Positions 1 to 6,071 of a stretch of 8,704 bases of DNA are shown piece by piece (position 1 is the first letter of the stretch; every line of letters starts with the position of its first letter). The stretch comes from Bacteroidales bacterium (lineage in GTDB: Bacteria; Bacteroidota; Bacteroidia; Bacteroidales; UBA932): contig JAEENZ010000138.1 of the NCBI GenBank assembly GCA_016283985.1, forward strand, positions 1 to 8,704. The letters run 5' to 3'. Position numbers and translations under genes: made by a program. Below the pieces are notes generated by a model. The model searched no databases and was not told where the DNA came from. It was given only the letters and a program-made list of their open reading frames with translations.

Positions 1-233
1 TCCGTTATGCAGGCTTCTATTGGTGCACGAACGGTGGAAGCACTACGTATCGCAAATATATGAGGATTGAGGACAGAACAGGTTACGATGATACATCAGG
101 AATGGTGGCGGTTCATGATTTCGGCGCACCTACCGTTACGATGATGCATACATACGACCTTAGCGAACTGTATGCCTTTGCCCCGGTAATTGGTTGCTCT
201 TCTGCCATGTCTGTGCGCTGCGTAAAGATGTAG
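1..233 (+). CDS. C-terminal fragment of a surface-type protein ending SVRCVKM (FISUMP-like end)
   Basis: Only the last 76 codons are visible, read from base 3 to a TAG stop at 231-233; the 5' part lies outside the window. The fragment contains WCTNGGSTTYRKYMRI, a run of polar and aromatic residues, and ends GCSSAMSVRCVKM. Terminal SVRCV(K/R) endings are typical of the Fibrobacter succinogenes major paralogous (FISUMP) domain and of related Bacteroidetes secreted or lipoprotein families, so an exported surface protein is likely (family knowledge). By hand count this stretch is about 48% GC, lower than the genes that follow. A strong terminator begins 27 bases after the stop, so this gene ends its transcription unit. 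Without the N-terminus, signal peptide and overall function cannot be judged. Confidence 0.6.
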   Translation, partial: RYAGFYWCTNGGSTTYRKYMRIEDRTGYDDTSGMVAVHDFGAPTVTMMHTYDLSELYAFAPVIGCSSAMSVRCVKM

Positions 234-259
234 TTGCTAACCTAATCCTTATAATAGAG

Positions 260-293
260 AAAGAGCCAGTCCGTTGCGACTGGCTCTTTTTAT
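260..293 (+). terminator. Rho-independent terminator after the SVRCVKM gene
   Basis: A perfect 12-bp stem (260-271 paired with 278-289; AAAGAGCCAGTC and its complement) encloses a 6-base loop and runs into a T-rich end (TTTTTA through the end of the stem). It lies 27 bases after the plus-strand stop codon. It also lies 32 bases beyond the stop of the convergent minus-strand LicD gene. On that strand the trailing tract is weaker (TTTCTCTATTAT), so it may act in both directions but is best suited to the plus strand. Confidence 0.88.
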
Positions 294-324
294 GATCACT
301 ACAGGTGCGAGGAGAAATGTCGAG

Positions 325-984
325 TTAACCGATCACCCCCAGCTTGTCGGGGCATTCTTCATAGTTAGTCTCGCCCTTGCGGGGATAAACGAAGGTGGGA
401 TCCGGCACACGCCAGCCGGGGCCGTAATAATCCACCACGAAATCCATCGCGCAGTCCATGACGGGCATCTCGATGTTCTCGAAGGGCACGTAGTGGGTGC
501 TCTTGGTGATGGGCAGCAAGGTCTTCAGCACCTTCAGGCCGCCGAACTTTTCGATAGAATCCTTCCAGCCCTTGCATCCGTCCTGCGGGTAGAACTCCGT
601 GCCGTACCAGCCGCCCTTGCCGTCGGGGAAGAAGTAGAAGAAGTCCACATGGATGCTGTTCCACTTCCAGGTTTCCTCCTTGCCGAACGCGCCGCCATCC
701 ACGGTGATCCCGCGCCTGCGGCTGAATCCGGCGGCCTCCAGGGCCTGCCAGACGGCGGAATAGTCCTCGTCCGCCCAGATCGCAATATCCACGTCGCAGT
801 CGTGCGGGATGAATCCCTTTTCGCGCACGGCCCCCAGCAGTGAGCCGTAGATAAGCGTGTAGGGCTTGCCAGCGGCCTTCATGGCAGCGTCGATGTGCTG
901 TAGCATGGGGATGCCGTACTTTGCCATCTTCCTGCGGCGGCGGGGATCGATATAAAGTTTATGCCAGAGTTCCTTCAGTTTCAT
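325..984 (-). CDS. LicD/fukutin-type nucleotidyltransferase-fold protein, short divergent paralogue
   Basis: Predicted 219-residue cytoplasmic protein of the LicD/fukutin family, whose members move phosphocholine or other phospho-alcohols from CDP-linked donors to sugars (family knowledge). The core motif is at residues 47-69: YGSLLGAVREKGFIP followed by HDCDVDIAI, with metal-binding type acidic residues D62, D64 and D66. A second motif, IHVDFFYFFP (111-120), corresponds to the DVFP-type strand of LicD proteins. The C-terminus has DYYGPGWRVPDP (185-196), the usual LicD tail motif. It differs from the other two LicD genes here: a basic N-terminus (DPRRRRK), HDCDVD in place of WDDDxD, and no IPWDDD signature. 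The ATG at 984 overlaps the stop of the upstream LicD gene (ATGA, 981-984), which supports this start and suggests translational coupling. The acceptor and the transferred group are unknown. Confidence 0.85.
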   Translation of the reverse strand: MKLKELWHKLYIDPRRRRKMAKYGIPMLQHIDAAMKAAGKPYTLIYGSLLGAVREKGFIPHDCDVDIAIWADEDYSAVWQALEAAGFSRRRGITVDGGAFGKEETWKWNSIHVDFFYFFPDGKGGWYGTEFYPQDGCKGWKDSIEKFGGLKVLKTLLPITKSTHYVPFENIEMPVMDCAMDFVVDYYGPGWRVPDPTFVYPRKGETNYEECPDKLGVIG

Positions 985-1766
985 ATGCGGTAGATTTTGT
1001 CGCCGTGACCAAGACGGTCCTTTTCCGGCGGCGGGGTCATGTAATCGGGGCCAAAGACCTGGGTTAGATAGGCGGCTATGTCACGGACAGCCAGCATCGG
1101 ACGGCCTTCGAAGGGGATATCCGCCAGGTCGTCGAAGATTTCTTTGCGGTGGACGGATTCATAGGTGGCGCTGCCGAGTATGTGCGCTATGCAGGAGCAC
1201 TTGTCGTACGGCTGGCTGGTCGCGATGGCCTGGCAGCGGTTCCACCACCATTGCACGCTGTGTGAATAGGCTTCAAGCATCAATAGCGGAGACCCGCGTC
1301 CGAACTTGCGCTGGCGGTAGTAAAGTCTTCTGTGACAATGGATTATCTCGTGCATAAAGCGGTGGCGTTCGGCTTCGTCATCCGGCACTGCATCCAGCGG
1401 AAAGACATCCAGGCTCACACCGTAATGCAGGAAAGTGCTGTGGTTTTCCACGAATTTGTCGGTGGAAGGATCGTGCACCTTGGCGAATCCTCCCATAAAG
1501 TATTCTTCCTTCCCGTGAGTGTTATATAGAAGATGGTAACGGTGATCCTTGCGCGGGTAAGATGCCACGAAACGCTCGAAATCCGGCCGTGGCATGATGA
1601 TGTCCACGTCATCGTCCCAGGGGATGAATCCTCCGTGCCGGACAGCTCCCAGCAGGGTGCCGAAGGCTAGCGAATAGCGTATGCCGTTCTTGCGGCAGAA
1701 AGCATCCACGTCGGTTAGGATTTCCAGCAGCACGGAATGGATATCATCTATAGTCAGGATGGTCAT
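981..1766 (-). CDS. LicD family phosphotransferase (first gene of a two-gene LicD operon)
   Basis: Predicted 261-residue LicD-family protein, of normal length for the family. The diagnostic block spans residues 35-56: FGTLLGAVRHGGFIPW and then DDDVDI, with D51, D52, D53 and D55 as the probable metal-binding acids. VSLDVFPLDAVPDD (117-130) is the second conserved block, and FGPDYMTPPPEKDR near the C-terminus is the usual tail. It has no signal peptide or membrane segment, so it is probably cytoplasmic and works on lipid-linked or cytosolic glycan precursors using a CDP-activated donor (inference from the family). It is clearly paralogous to the plus-strand gene at 1836-2666, sharing start motif, spacing and tail. 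Downstream it overlaps the next LicD gene by 4 bases. A -7 type element (TATCTTTG) sits 20 bases before the ATG. Confidence 0.92.
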   Translation of the reverse strand: MTILTIDDIHSVLLEILTDVDAFCRKNGIRYSLAFGTLLGAVRHGGFIPWDDDVDIIMPRPDFERFVASYPRKDHRYHLLYNTHGKEEYFMGGFAKVHDPSTDKFVENHSTFLHYGVSLDVFPLDAVPDDEAERHRFMHEIIHCHRRLYYRQRKFGRGSPLLMLEAYSHSVQWWWNRCQAIATSQPYDKCSCIAHILGSATYESVHRKEIFDDLADIPFEGRPMLAVRDIAAYLTQVFGPDYMTPPPEKDRLGHGDKIYRI

Positions 1767-1785
1767 CTTATGCGTTTTCTATAGG

Positions 1786-1793
1786 CAAAGATA
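1786..1793 (-). promoter_or_regulatory. Candidate Bacteroidetes -7 element for the minus-strand LicD pair
   Basis: On the minus strand this reads TATCTTTG, a full match to the Bacteroidetes -7 consensus TAnnTTTG, and it lies 19 bases before the ATG at 1766. No TTTG is found 19-21 bases further upstream, so the -33 half is missing or weak. Where a -33 would fall it would touch the opposing -7 element at 1805-1812. Confidence 0.6.
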
Positions 1794-1804
1794 GATATTT
1801 TTCC

Positions 1805-1812
1805 TAACTTTG
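1805..1812 (+). promoter_or_regulatory. Candidate Bacteroidetes -7 element for the plus-strand LicD gene
   Basis: TAACTTTG matches the -7 consensus TAnnTTTG and ends 23 bases before the ATG at 1836, which implies a short leader. No clear TTTG lies 19-21 bases upstream. The place where one would be expected borders the opposing -7 element, so the two promoters probably compete for polymerase. Confidence 0.6.
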
Positions 1813-1835
1813 CGTCCGCAAAATCCTAATAACCC

Positions 1836-2666
1836 ATGACTGAACTGTCCCTTCGCGAAATCCAGGAAGAAAGCCTCCTGATTCTCAAGGCTATCGACTC
1901 CTTCTGCAAGGCAAACGACATCAGATATACACTGGCCTACGGCACGCTTCTCGGCGCCATCCGGCACAACGGATTCATACCTTGGGATGACGATATCGAT
2001 GTGTTCATGCTCCGCCCGGACTACGACCGTTTCTGCGCTTTTTTCAAGGCCGAAGGTTATGAACTGATCACCCCGGAAAAAGACAGGAAATGCTGGTTGG
2101 GTTTTGCCCGTGTTTTCGACACTGAACGTACTGCTACCCAGACGCTTACGCCACATGTGGCACCTCCATGCCAGACTGGCATGTGGGTGGATGTTTTCCC
2201 TCTGGACAGCGTACCGGACGACCAGGAAGCCTTCCTCACTCTTTACCGTCAGGCGGAAAAGATTTTCAAGACCATAAGGCACAGGCGCTCGTTCAAGGGT
2301 AAGATTCCGCCTTTTGTCTCCACCAAGCGCATTATTAAAACCTGGTTCCACCGCCTCACACGCCCGGTCAGCTGGCTTAGTGATCCCCGGCCTTATGTGG
2401 ATAAACTGCTTGCGCTGATTGCTGCCCAACCCTATGGCAAAACCGACCATGTGAGTTCGCTGGGATGCCCCGAATGCGAAGAAGACTGGTTCAAGAGCGA
2501 GTGGTTCGAGGACACTGTGCTGCATAAGTTCGAGGATGCGGAATTCCCCATTCCGGCCGCCTACGATGAGGTTCTGACGCATATGTACGGCGACTACATG
2601 ACGCCTCCTCCGGACTGCGACAAGCCCTATTCGTCAAAGTACATCAGATACTACCGTAAGTCGTAG
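1836..2666 (+). CDS. LicD family phosphotransferase on the opposite strand
   Basis: Predicted 276-residue LicD-family protein. Motifs in order: YGTLLGAIRHNGFIPW (35-50), DDDIDV (51-56) with the acidic cluster D51, D52, D53 and D55, WVDVFPLDSVPDD (117-129), and YGDYMTPPPDCDK near the C-terminus. The N-terminus (LREIQEESLLILKAIDSFCKAN) is the usual LicD helix before the nucleotidyltransferase fold. No signal peptide or membrane segment is seen. The expected reaction is transfer of a phospho-alcohol head group from a CDP donor to a glycan (family knowledge; substrate unknown). It is transcribed away from the other LicD pair from a shared 69-base region, and its last 16 bases overlap the end of the minus-strand acyltransferase gene, with no terminator visible. 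No Shine-Dalgarno sequence precedes the ATG, which is common in Bacteroidetes. A long minus-strand open frame covering this gene is its shadow. Confidence 0.92.
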   Translation: MTELSLREIQEESLLILKAIDSFCKANDIRYTLAYGTLLGAIRHNGFIPWDDDIDVFMLRPDYDRFCAFFKAEGYELITPEKDRKCWLGFARVFDTERTATQTLTPHVAPPCQTGMWVDVFPLDSVPDDQEAFLTLYRQAEKIFKTIRHRRSFKGKIPPFVSTKRIIKTWFHRLTRPVSWLSDPRPYVDKLLALIAAQPYGKTDHVSSLGCPECEEDWFKSEWFEDTVLHKFEDAEFPIPAAYDEVLTHMYGDYMTPPPDCDKPYSSKYIRYYRKS

Positions 2667-3682
2667 TCGTAGGTGTAGTAAAGCTTGCCGCCGAAATCCA
2701 ATTTATACTTCTCGTCGCCCCTGCTGAGATCCAGCTCGTTCAACACGGGGTGTGCGGCAATGTATTTGATGACTTCATTTATCAGCACATATCCGGGCGA
2801 GTAGAAGGAATACTCGCTGTCTATAGCCAGCCTTGGTACCGATACCGTGGCCCCGTCGTGTGTCTTGAGGCCGTTCATGAAGGCGATGATGCGTTCGCCG
2901 TGCCAGAGCACAGCATGAAACGAATTGGGCAGTTGGCGGAGCGACAGCGTGTCGTGCTTCACTTTGTAATAGAAATGTCTCTGCCTGGCTTTGGCAATGG
3001 GATTGGAGACCTTGTTTTTCTTGTATTTGGAGAAAAGCCTGTCGAAATACAGGTCCATTATCTTTTTCCAGACTTCGTCTGTCATGGGATTGTCCGGATC
3101 GAACACCTCCAGTCGCACTTCAATCCCATTTCTGTTCATGCGGTTGTAGGCAGTGCGAATGTTCTGGCGTATGGTATGATGTAGGCCCTTGAAAAGCGTT
3201 TCGGCATCTCCCGGGACAGGGACTGTCACATAAGGTTCGACATTCGTGCGGGTTATCCTGCTTTCCGGCAGCTGTGTGAGCAGGGGAGAGTGGCTCTGGA
3301 TGCGGTGCATCTTAAGCTTCTTACCGAGGGATGCGTAAAAGATGGCGCAGAGTTTTTCGCGTTCTGCAAATGAGAGGGAGGGTTTCCAAAGGGCGTCCGT
3401 GCGGTCACATCCCTGAATGTCCCCGAGCATCTTCCAGTATGAGGACTTCAAGCCCATGCTTTTCATCAGGGGCACCAGCATAACTATCTCGCCACTATCC
3501 TCCAGGCATGCTACCCTGGGGATATATGGCCTGGCGGAGAAGGGACTCTCTGCCACATACCGGAGGTAGTCGTTGTGCAGGAAAGGACTCATGTCGGGCG
3601 TCTCCATCGACCTCCACGCGGCTTCAACCGCCGGGTCTGAAAAGCGGCGGAATACCAGTGTGGGGAGTGAAGACGCGGCCAT
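2651..3682 (-). CDS. GNAT-fold acyltransferase, CelD/BcsL type (Acetyltransf_6, FemAB-like)
   Basis: Predicted 343-residue cytoplasmic protein with the double-GNAT look of the Acetyltransf_6 (CelD/BcsL, BioF2-like) family. Visible motifs: LHHTIRQNIRTAYNRMNR (167-184), the basic helix common in this family; FHAVLWHGERIIAFMNGL (255-272), the strand-turn-strand of the acyl-CoA binding half; YSPGYVLINEVIKY (294-307); and the hallmark LDLSRGDEKYKLDFGGK (317-333). Such proteins commonly N-acylate amino sugars or amino groups in exopolysaccharide loci (family knowledge). Here it is the last gene of the operon, 2 bases after the aminotransferase stop, so a plausible substrate is the amino group that enzyme makes, or the acceptor glycan (inference). 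The ATG at 3682 follows directly on the TAG at 3687-3685. Its 3' end overlaps the convergent LicD gene by 16 bases (2651-2666). Confidence 0.85.
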   Translation of the reverse strand: MAASSLPTLVFRRFSDPAVEAAWRSMETPDMSPFLHNDYLRYVAESPFSARPYIPRVACLEDSGEIVMLVPLMKSMGLKSSYWKMLGDIQGCDRTDALWKPSLSFAEREKLCAIFYASLGKKLKMHRIQSHSPLLTQLPESRITRTNVEPYVTVPVPGDAETLFKGLHHTIRQNIRTAYNRMNRNGIEVRLEVFDPDNPMTDEVWKKIMDLYFDRLFSKYKKNKVSNPIAKARQRHFYYKVKHDTLSLRQLPNSFHAVLWHGERIIAFMNGLKTHDGATVSVPRLAIDSEYSFYSPGYVLINEVIKYIAAHPVLNELDLSRGDEKYKLDFGGKLYYTYDYDLR

Positions 3683-3684
3683 CC

Positions 3685-4734
3685 CTATGCTGGTTCGAAT
3701 TCCTTGATGCGCGCGGCGAGCTCGCGGAGTTCCTCATCGGTCTGGAGACCCATGTGCGAGATGCGATAGTGCCCGGGAATGCCTCCCGGCATGATGAAGG
3801 TCTGATATTTCTCAATCAATCCCCGGAAAATCTTCCGCTCGGTGCCGTCCTTGGTATGGATGGCCGTGATGGCGAAGGTGGGGGATTCTGCGGGCATCTC
3901 CCATCCGTACTTGCGCACCTCGGCGCGGAAAACCTCGGCCCTGTGATGCACGGCCGCGATATTGGCAGCCTCTCCTCCCTGCGCCTCGAGCTCTTTCAGG
4001 CGGGCGTGGAGCTGCAGGAAGATGATGGTGGCGGGGCTGAACGGCGTCTGCCCGCGCTTCAGGTTCGAGAAGTTATCCTCGAAGTCCCAGTAGTAGCCGC
4101 GATGGGCGAACTTGTAACCCTCCAGGCGCTTGCTGAAGAAGAGGACGGATAGCCCGGGAGGCACGTTGAGGCCCTTCTGGGTGGATGTAACGCAGATGTC
4201 TGCGCCCACCTCGTCCATGCTGAAGGGCTCGGCCAGGAAACTGCTGATGACGTCCAGCACGAAGGAAACCCCATGCCTGCGGCAGATATCGCCGATGCGT
4301 TTCACGTCGAAGAGCACTCCGGAGGATGTCTCGTCGTGCTGGCAGAGCAGCACGCCGGGTTTTTCGGTGGCGACGCTGGCCTCCAGGGCGGCGTAGTCAA
4401 TATTCTTGCCGAAAGGCTGCTTGAAGTGTGAGAAAGGCACTCCGTAATACTCGCAGAGGCTGGCCCAGCGGTGGCCGAAGGAGCCGCCGTCGATGACGAA
4501 TGCCTTGCTGAAGGTGCTCACGTAATTCTCTACGATCGCGCTCATTGCTCCGGTGCCGGATCCGGTGTAGATGATGGTGCGGCCGCCGGTGCAGTGGATA
4601 AGATTGAGCAGTATGCGTTCGCTTTCTAGTACGATGTCGGAGAACTCCTGGGTTCTCATGTAGGGTATGGGCTGCGAGCCTATCGCCGCAATGGCGGGGG
4701 CAAGGTCGCCCGGGAATGCGTAGGAGTGCATCAT
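3685..4734 (-). CDS. Class V PLP-dependent aminotransferase, PhnW/AGXT-like
   Basis: Predicted 349-residue fold-type I PLP enzyme of class V, resembling 2-aminoethylphosphonate:pyruvate and alanine:glyoxylate aminotransferases. Motifs: YTGSGTGAM (56-64) for PLP phosphate binding, CQHDETSSGV (131-140), FVLDVISS (158-165) with the ring-nitrogen aspartate D161, TSTQKGL (183-189) with the Schiff-base lysine K187, and YRISHMG (323-329) with the carboxylate-binding arginine R324. All catalytic residues appear intact. The start is the ATG at 4734, whose ATGA overlaps the stop of the upstream fusion gene. The frame stays open for 74 more codons upstream, but those lie inside the fusion gene and look like its shadow. 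The substrate is uncertain: a phosphorylated aldehyde or ketone feeding the neighbouring cytidylyltransferase is the best fit. PhnW activity itself is not shown, since PEP mutase and phosphonopyruvate decarboxylase genes are absent nearby. Confidence 0.88.
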   Translation of the reverse strand: MMHSYAFPGDLAPAIAAIGSQPIPYMRTQEFSDIVLESERILLNLIHCTGGRTIIYTGSGTGAMSAIVENYVSTFSKAFVIDGGSFGHRWASLCEYYGVPFSHFKQPFGKNIDYAALEASVATEKPGVLLCQHDETSSGVLFDVKRIGDICRRHGVSFVLDVISSFLAEPFSMDEVGADICVTSTQKGLNVPPGLSVLFFSKRLEGYKFAHRGYYWDFEDNFSNLKRGQTPFSPATIIFLQLHARLKELEAQGGEAANIAAVHHRAEVFRAEVRKYGWEMPAESPTFAITAIHTKDGTERKIFRGLIEKYQTFIMPGGIPGHYRISHMGLQTDEELRELAARIKEFEPA

Positions 4735-6071
4735 TTCAGTATTCTGACTTTCTTTCCGTTGATGAAATCTTCCTGTATCCTGCTCATCGCAAGTATCTCT
4801 TTCACAGGTAGTTTGGAGTAGAAAAAACCGTTGGCGAGGATGGCCGATACGAATTCCTTGATCTCGTAGCGCAGTCCTTCGCCGTCGAAGGGATAGAAGT
4901 ATTTCTTGTTCTGGTTCTGGTCTTCGTAGCGGAGCTCGAAGTAGGATGTCTTCCACCAGGGGGCGGGCACGTAGGCGTATCCCTTGGTGCCGGATACCAC
5001 GAGGCTGCCTTCGGTCTTGGCGCCGAGGCCGACCTCGAAGGTGGCGGAGGCGCTGTCGGTGAAGATAATACCCTTGGTGTAGATGTCCACGCCGTCCTTA
5101 TATTTGGATACGAAGTAGCATTTTTTGTAGTCGGTGCCAAGCAGGCGGAAGATGGGAAGGAGAGGGAAGCAGGCATTCTCGTTCATGCTGCCGCCGAAGC
5201 GTTCGCTGTCCATCTTGGCATCTTTCTCGTCGGTGAGGGTGGTGGCCGCGGCCTTGATGTCCACAATCTCGCCTATGGCTCCGGACTGGAGTAGTGTGAT
5301 CAGGTGGCCGAAGGCCGGGCAGTAGGCCGTCTTGTGGGCCATCATCAACACTAAATTGTTGGCCTTGGCTATGTTGAAGAGTTCTTTCGCTTCTGCTTCT
5401 TTGAGCACCAGGGGAGTCTCGCAGAGCACATGCTTACCTGCCTCCAGGGCGGCCTTGGCGTAGTCGTAGTGGGTGTAGTGGGGGGAGGCGATGTAGACCG
5501 CGTTGCACTTGCCGAAGAGGGCCTCGGTGCTGGCAGCAGGCTTCAGACCGAACTCCTCGCAGAAGGCCTTGCATTCTTTCTTATCGGGGTTGTAGGCCGC
5601 CGTGACCGCATTGCTGGCCACGAAGGTGGCTTCCTTCACGAAGCGGCGGGCGATGCTGCCGGTGCCTATGATGCCGATCTCGACGGTGGGGCGCTCGTCT
5701 CGCAACTGGGTGCTGGAAATACCCTCCGTGCGGGGGAGATATACCACCTGGCAGAACTCCTTGAGGTAGTCGAAGTATCCCGTCCAGTCTGAGCCGATGG
5801 CAAAGATGTCTACGCCGTACTTGTGGATGTCGTCGATTTTCTGCCCGCGGTATTCCTCTATTATTATCTGGTCGGCAAGGCCGGTGGCCTTTACGGCTTC
5901 GATGCGTTCCATCACGTTGTTGCAGGTGTTCAGCTTGCCGCGCTGGAGGTCGAAATTGTCGGTTGTGACGCCGACTATCAGCCAGTCACCCAGTGCTTTG
6001 GCCCTTTTCAGGAGATTGTAGTGCCCTTCATGGAACAGATCGAAAGTGCCGTATGTGATTACTTTGGTCAT
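4731..6071 (-). CDS. Fusion: TagD-like cytidylyltransferase + Gfo/Idh/MocA-type oxidoreductase domain
   Basis: Predicted 446-residue two-domain cytoplasmic protein. Residues 1-125 are a glycerol-3-phosphate cytidylyltransferase (TagD) type domain: YGTFDLFHEGHYNLL with the HxGH site H14-H17, then RTEGISSTQLRD (114-125), close to the TagD RTEGIST motif. It should join CTP to a phosphorylated alcohol, giving CDP-alcohol and pyrophosphate (family knowledge). Residues 130-446 have a Rossmann start (GIIGTGSIARRF, 133-144) and the Gfo/Idh/MocA layout. However, the usual EKP lysine is replaced (CETP, 217-220), and the usual catalytic Tyr/His-containing helix reads GGSMNENACFPLLPIFRLLG (293-312), without that Tyr or His. 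The domain may therefore bind nucleotide without the usual redox chemistry, or use other residues. The gene overlaps both the preceding lipoprotein gene and the following aminotransferase gene by ATGA (6068-6071, 4731-4734). The architecture parallels, but is not related to, the cytidylyltransferase-reductase fusion Bcs1 of Haemophilus. Confidence 0.9.
   Translation of the reverse strand: MTKVITYGTFDLFHEGHYNLLKRAKALGDWLIVGVTTDNFDLQRGKLNTCNNVMERIEAVKATGLADQIIIEEYRGQKIDDIHKYGVDIFAIGSDWTGYFDYLKEFCQVVYLPRTEGISSTQLRDERPTVEIGIIGTGSIARRFVKEATFVASNAVTAAYNPDKKECKAFCEEFGLKPAASTEALFGKCNAVYIASPHYTHYDYAKAALEAGKHVLCETPLVLKEAEAKELFNIAKANNLVLMMAHKTAYCPAFGHLITLLQSGAIGEIVDIKAAATTLTDEKDAKMDSERFGGSMNENACFPLLPIFRLLGTDYKKCYFVSKYKDGVDIYTKGIIFTDSASATFEVGLGAKTEGSLVVSGTKGYAYVPAPWWKTSYFELRYEDQNQNKKYFYPFDGEGLRYEIKEFVSAILANGFFYSKLPVKEILAMSRIQEDFINGKKVRILK

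Larger units (their letters stand above)
1785..1813. repeat. Inverted repeat spanning two divergent -7 elements
   Basis: GCAAAGATAG (1785-1794) is matched by the complement of CTAACTTTGC (1804-1813) at 9 of 10 positions, with a 9-base AT-rich centre. The arms coincide with the two outward-facing -7 elements, so the symmetry is most simply explained by paired promoters. An operator for a dimeric regulator is also possible. Confidence 0.6.

Noticed and set aside
1779..2582. Long minus-strand open frame (267 codons) opposite the plus-strand LicD gene
   Set aside because: It lies wholly antisense to a clear LicD protein with full family motifs, shows no recognisable domain, and is explained by GC-rich codon use.
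3508..4152. Plus-strand open frame of 214 codons
   Set aside because: Antisense to the acyltransferase and aminotransferase genes, crosses their junction and has no family motif.
3685..4734. Calling the aminotransferase phnW outright
   Set aside because: The fold and catalytic residues fit class V, but alanine:glyoxylate and other class V subgroups share them, and no phosphonate synthesis genes are nearby.
4735..4956. N-terminal extension of the aminotransferase by 74 codons
   Set aside because: The extra residues are Arg/Gln-rich, resemble no aminotransferase N-terminus, and lie inside the fusion gene; the ATGA start at 4734 fits the coupling seen elsewhere in the operon.
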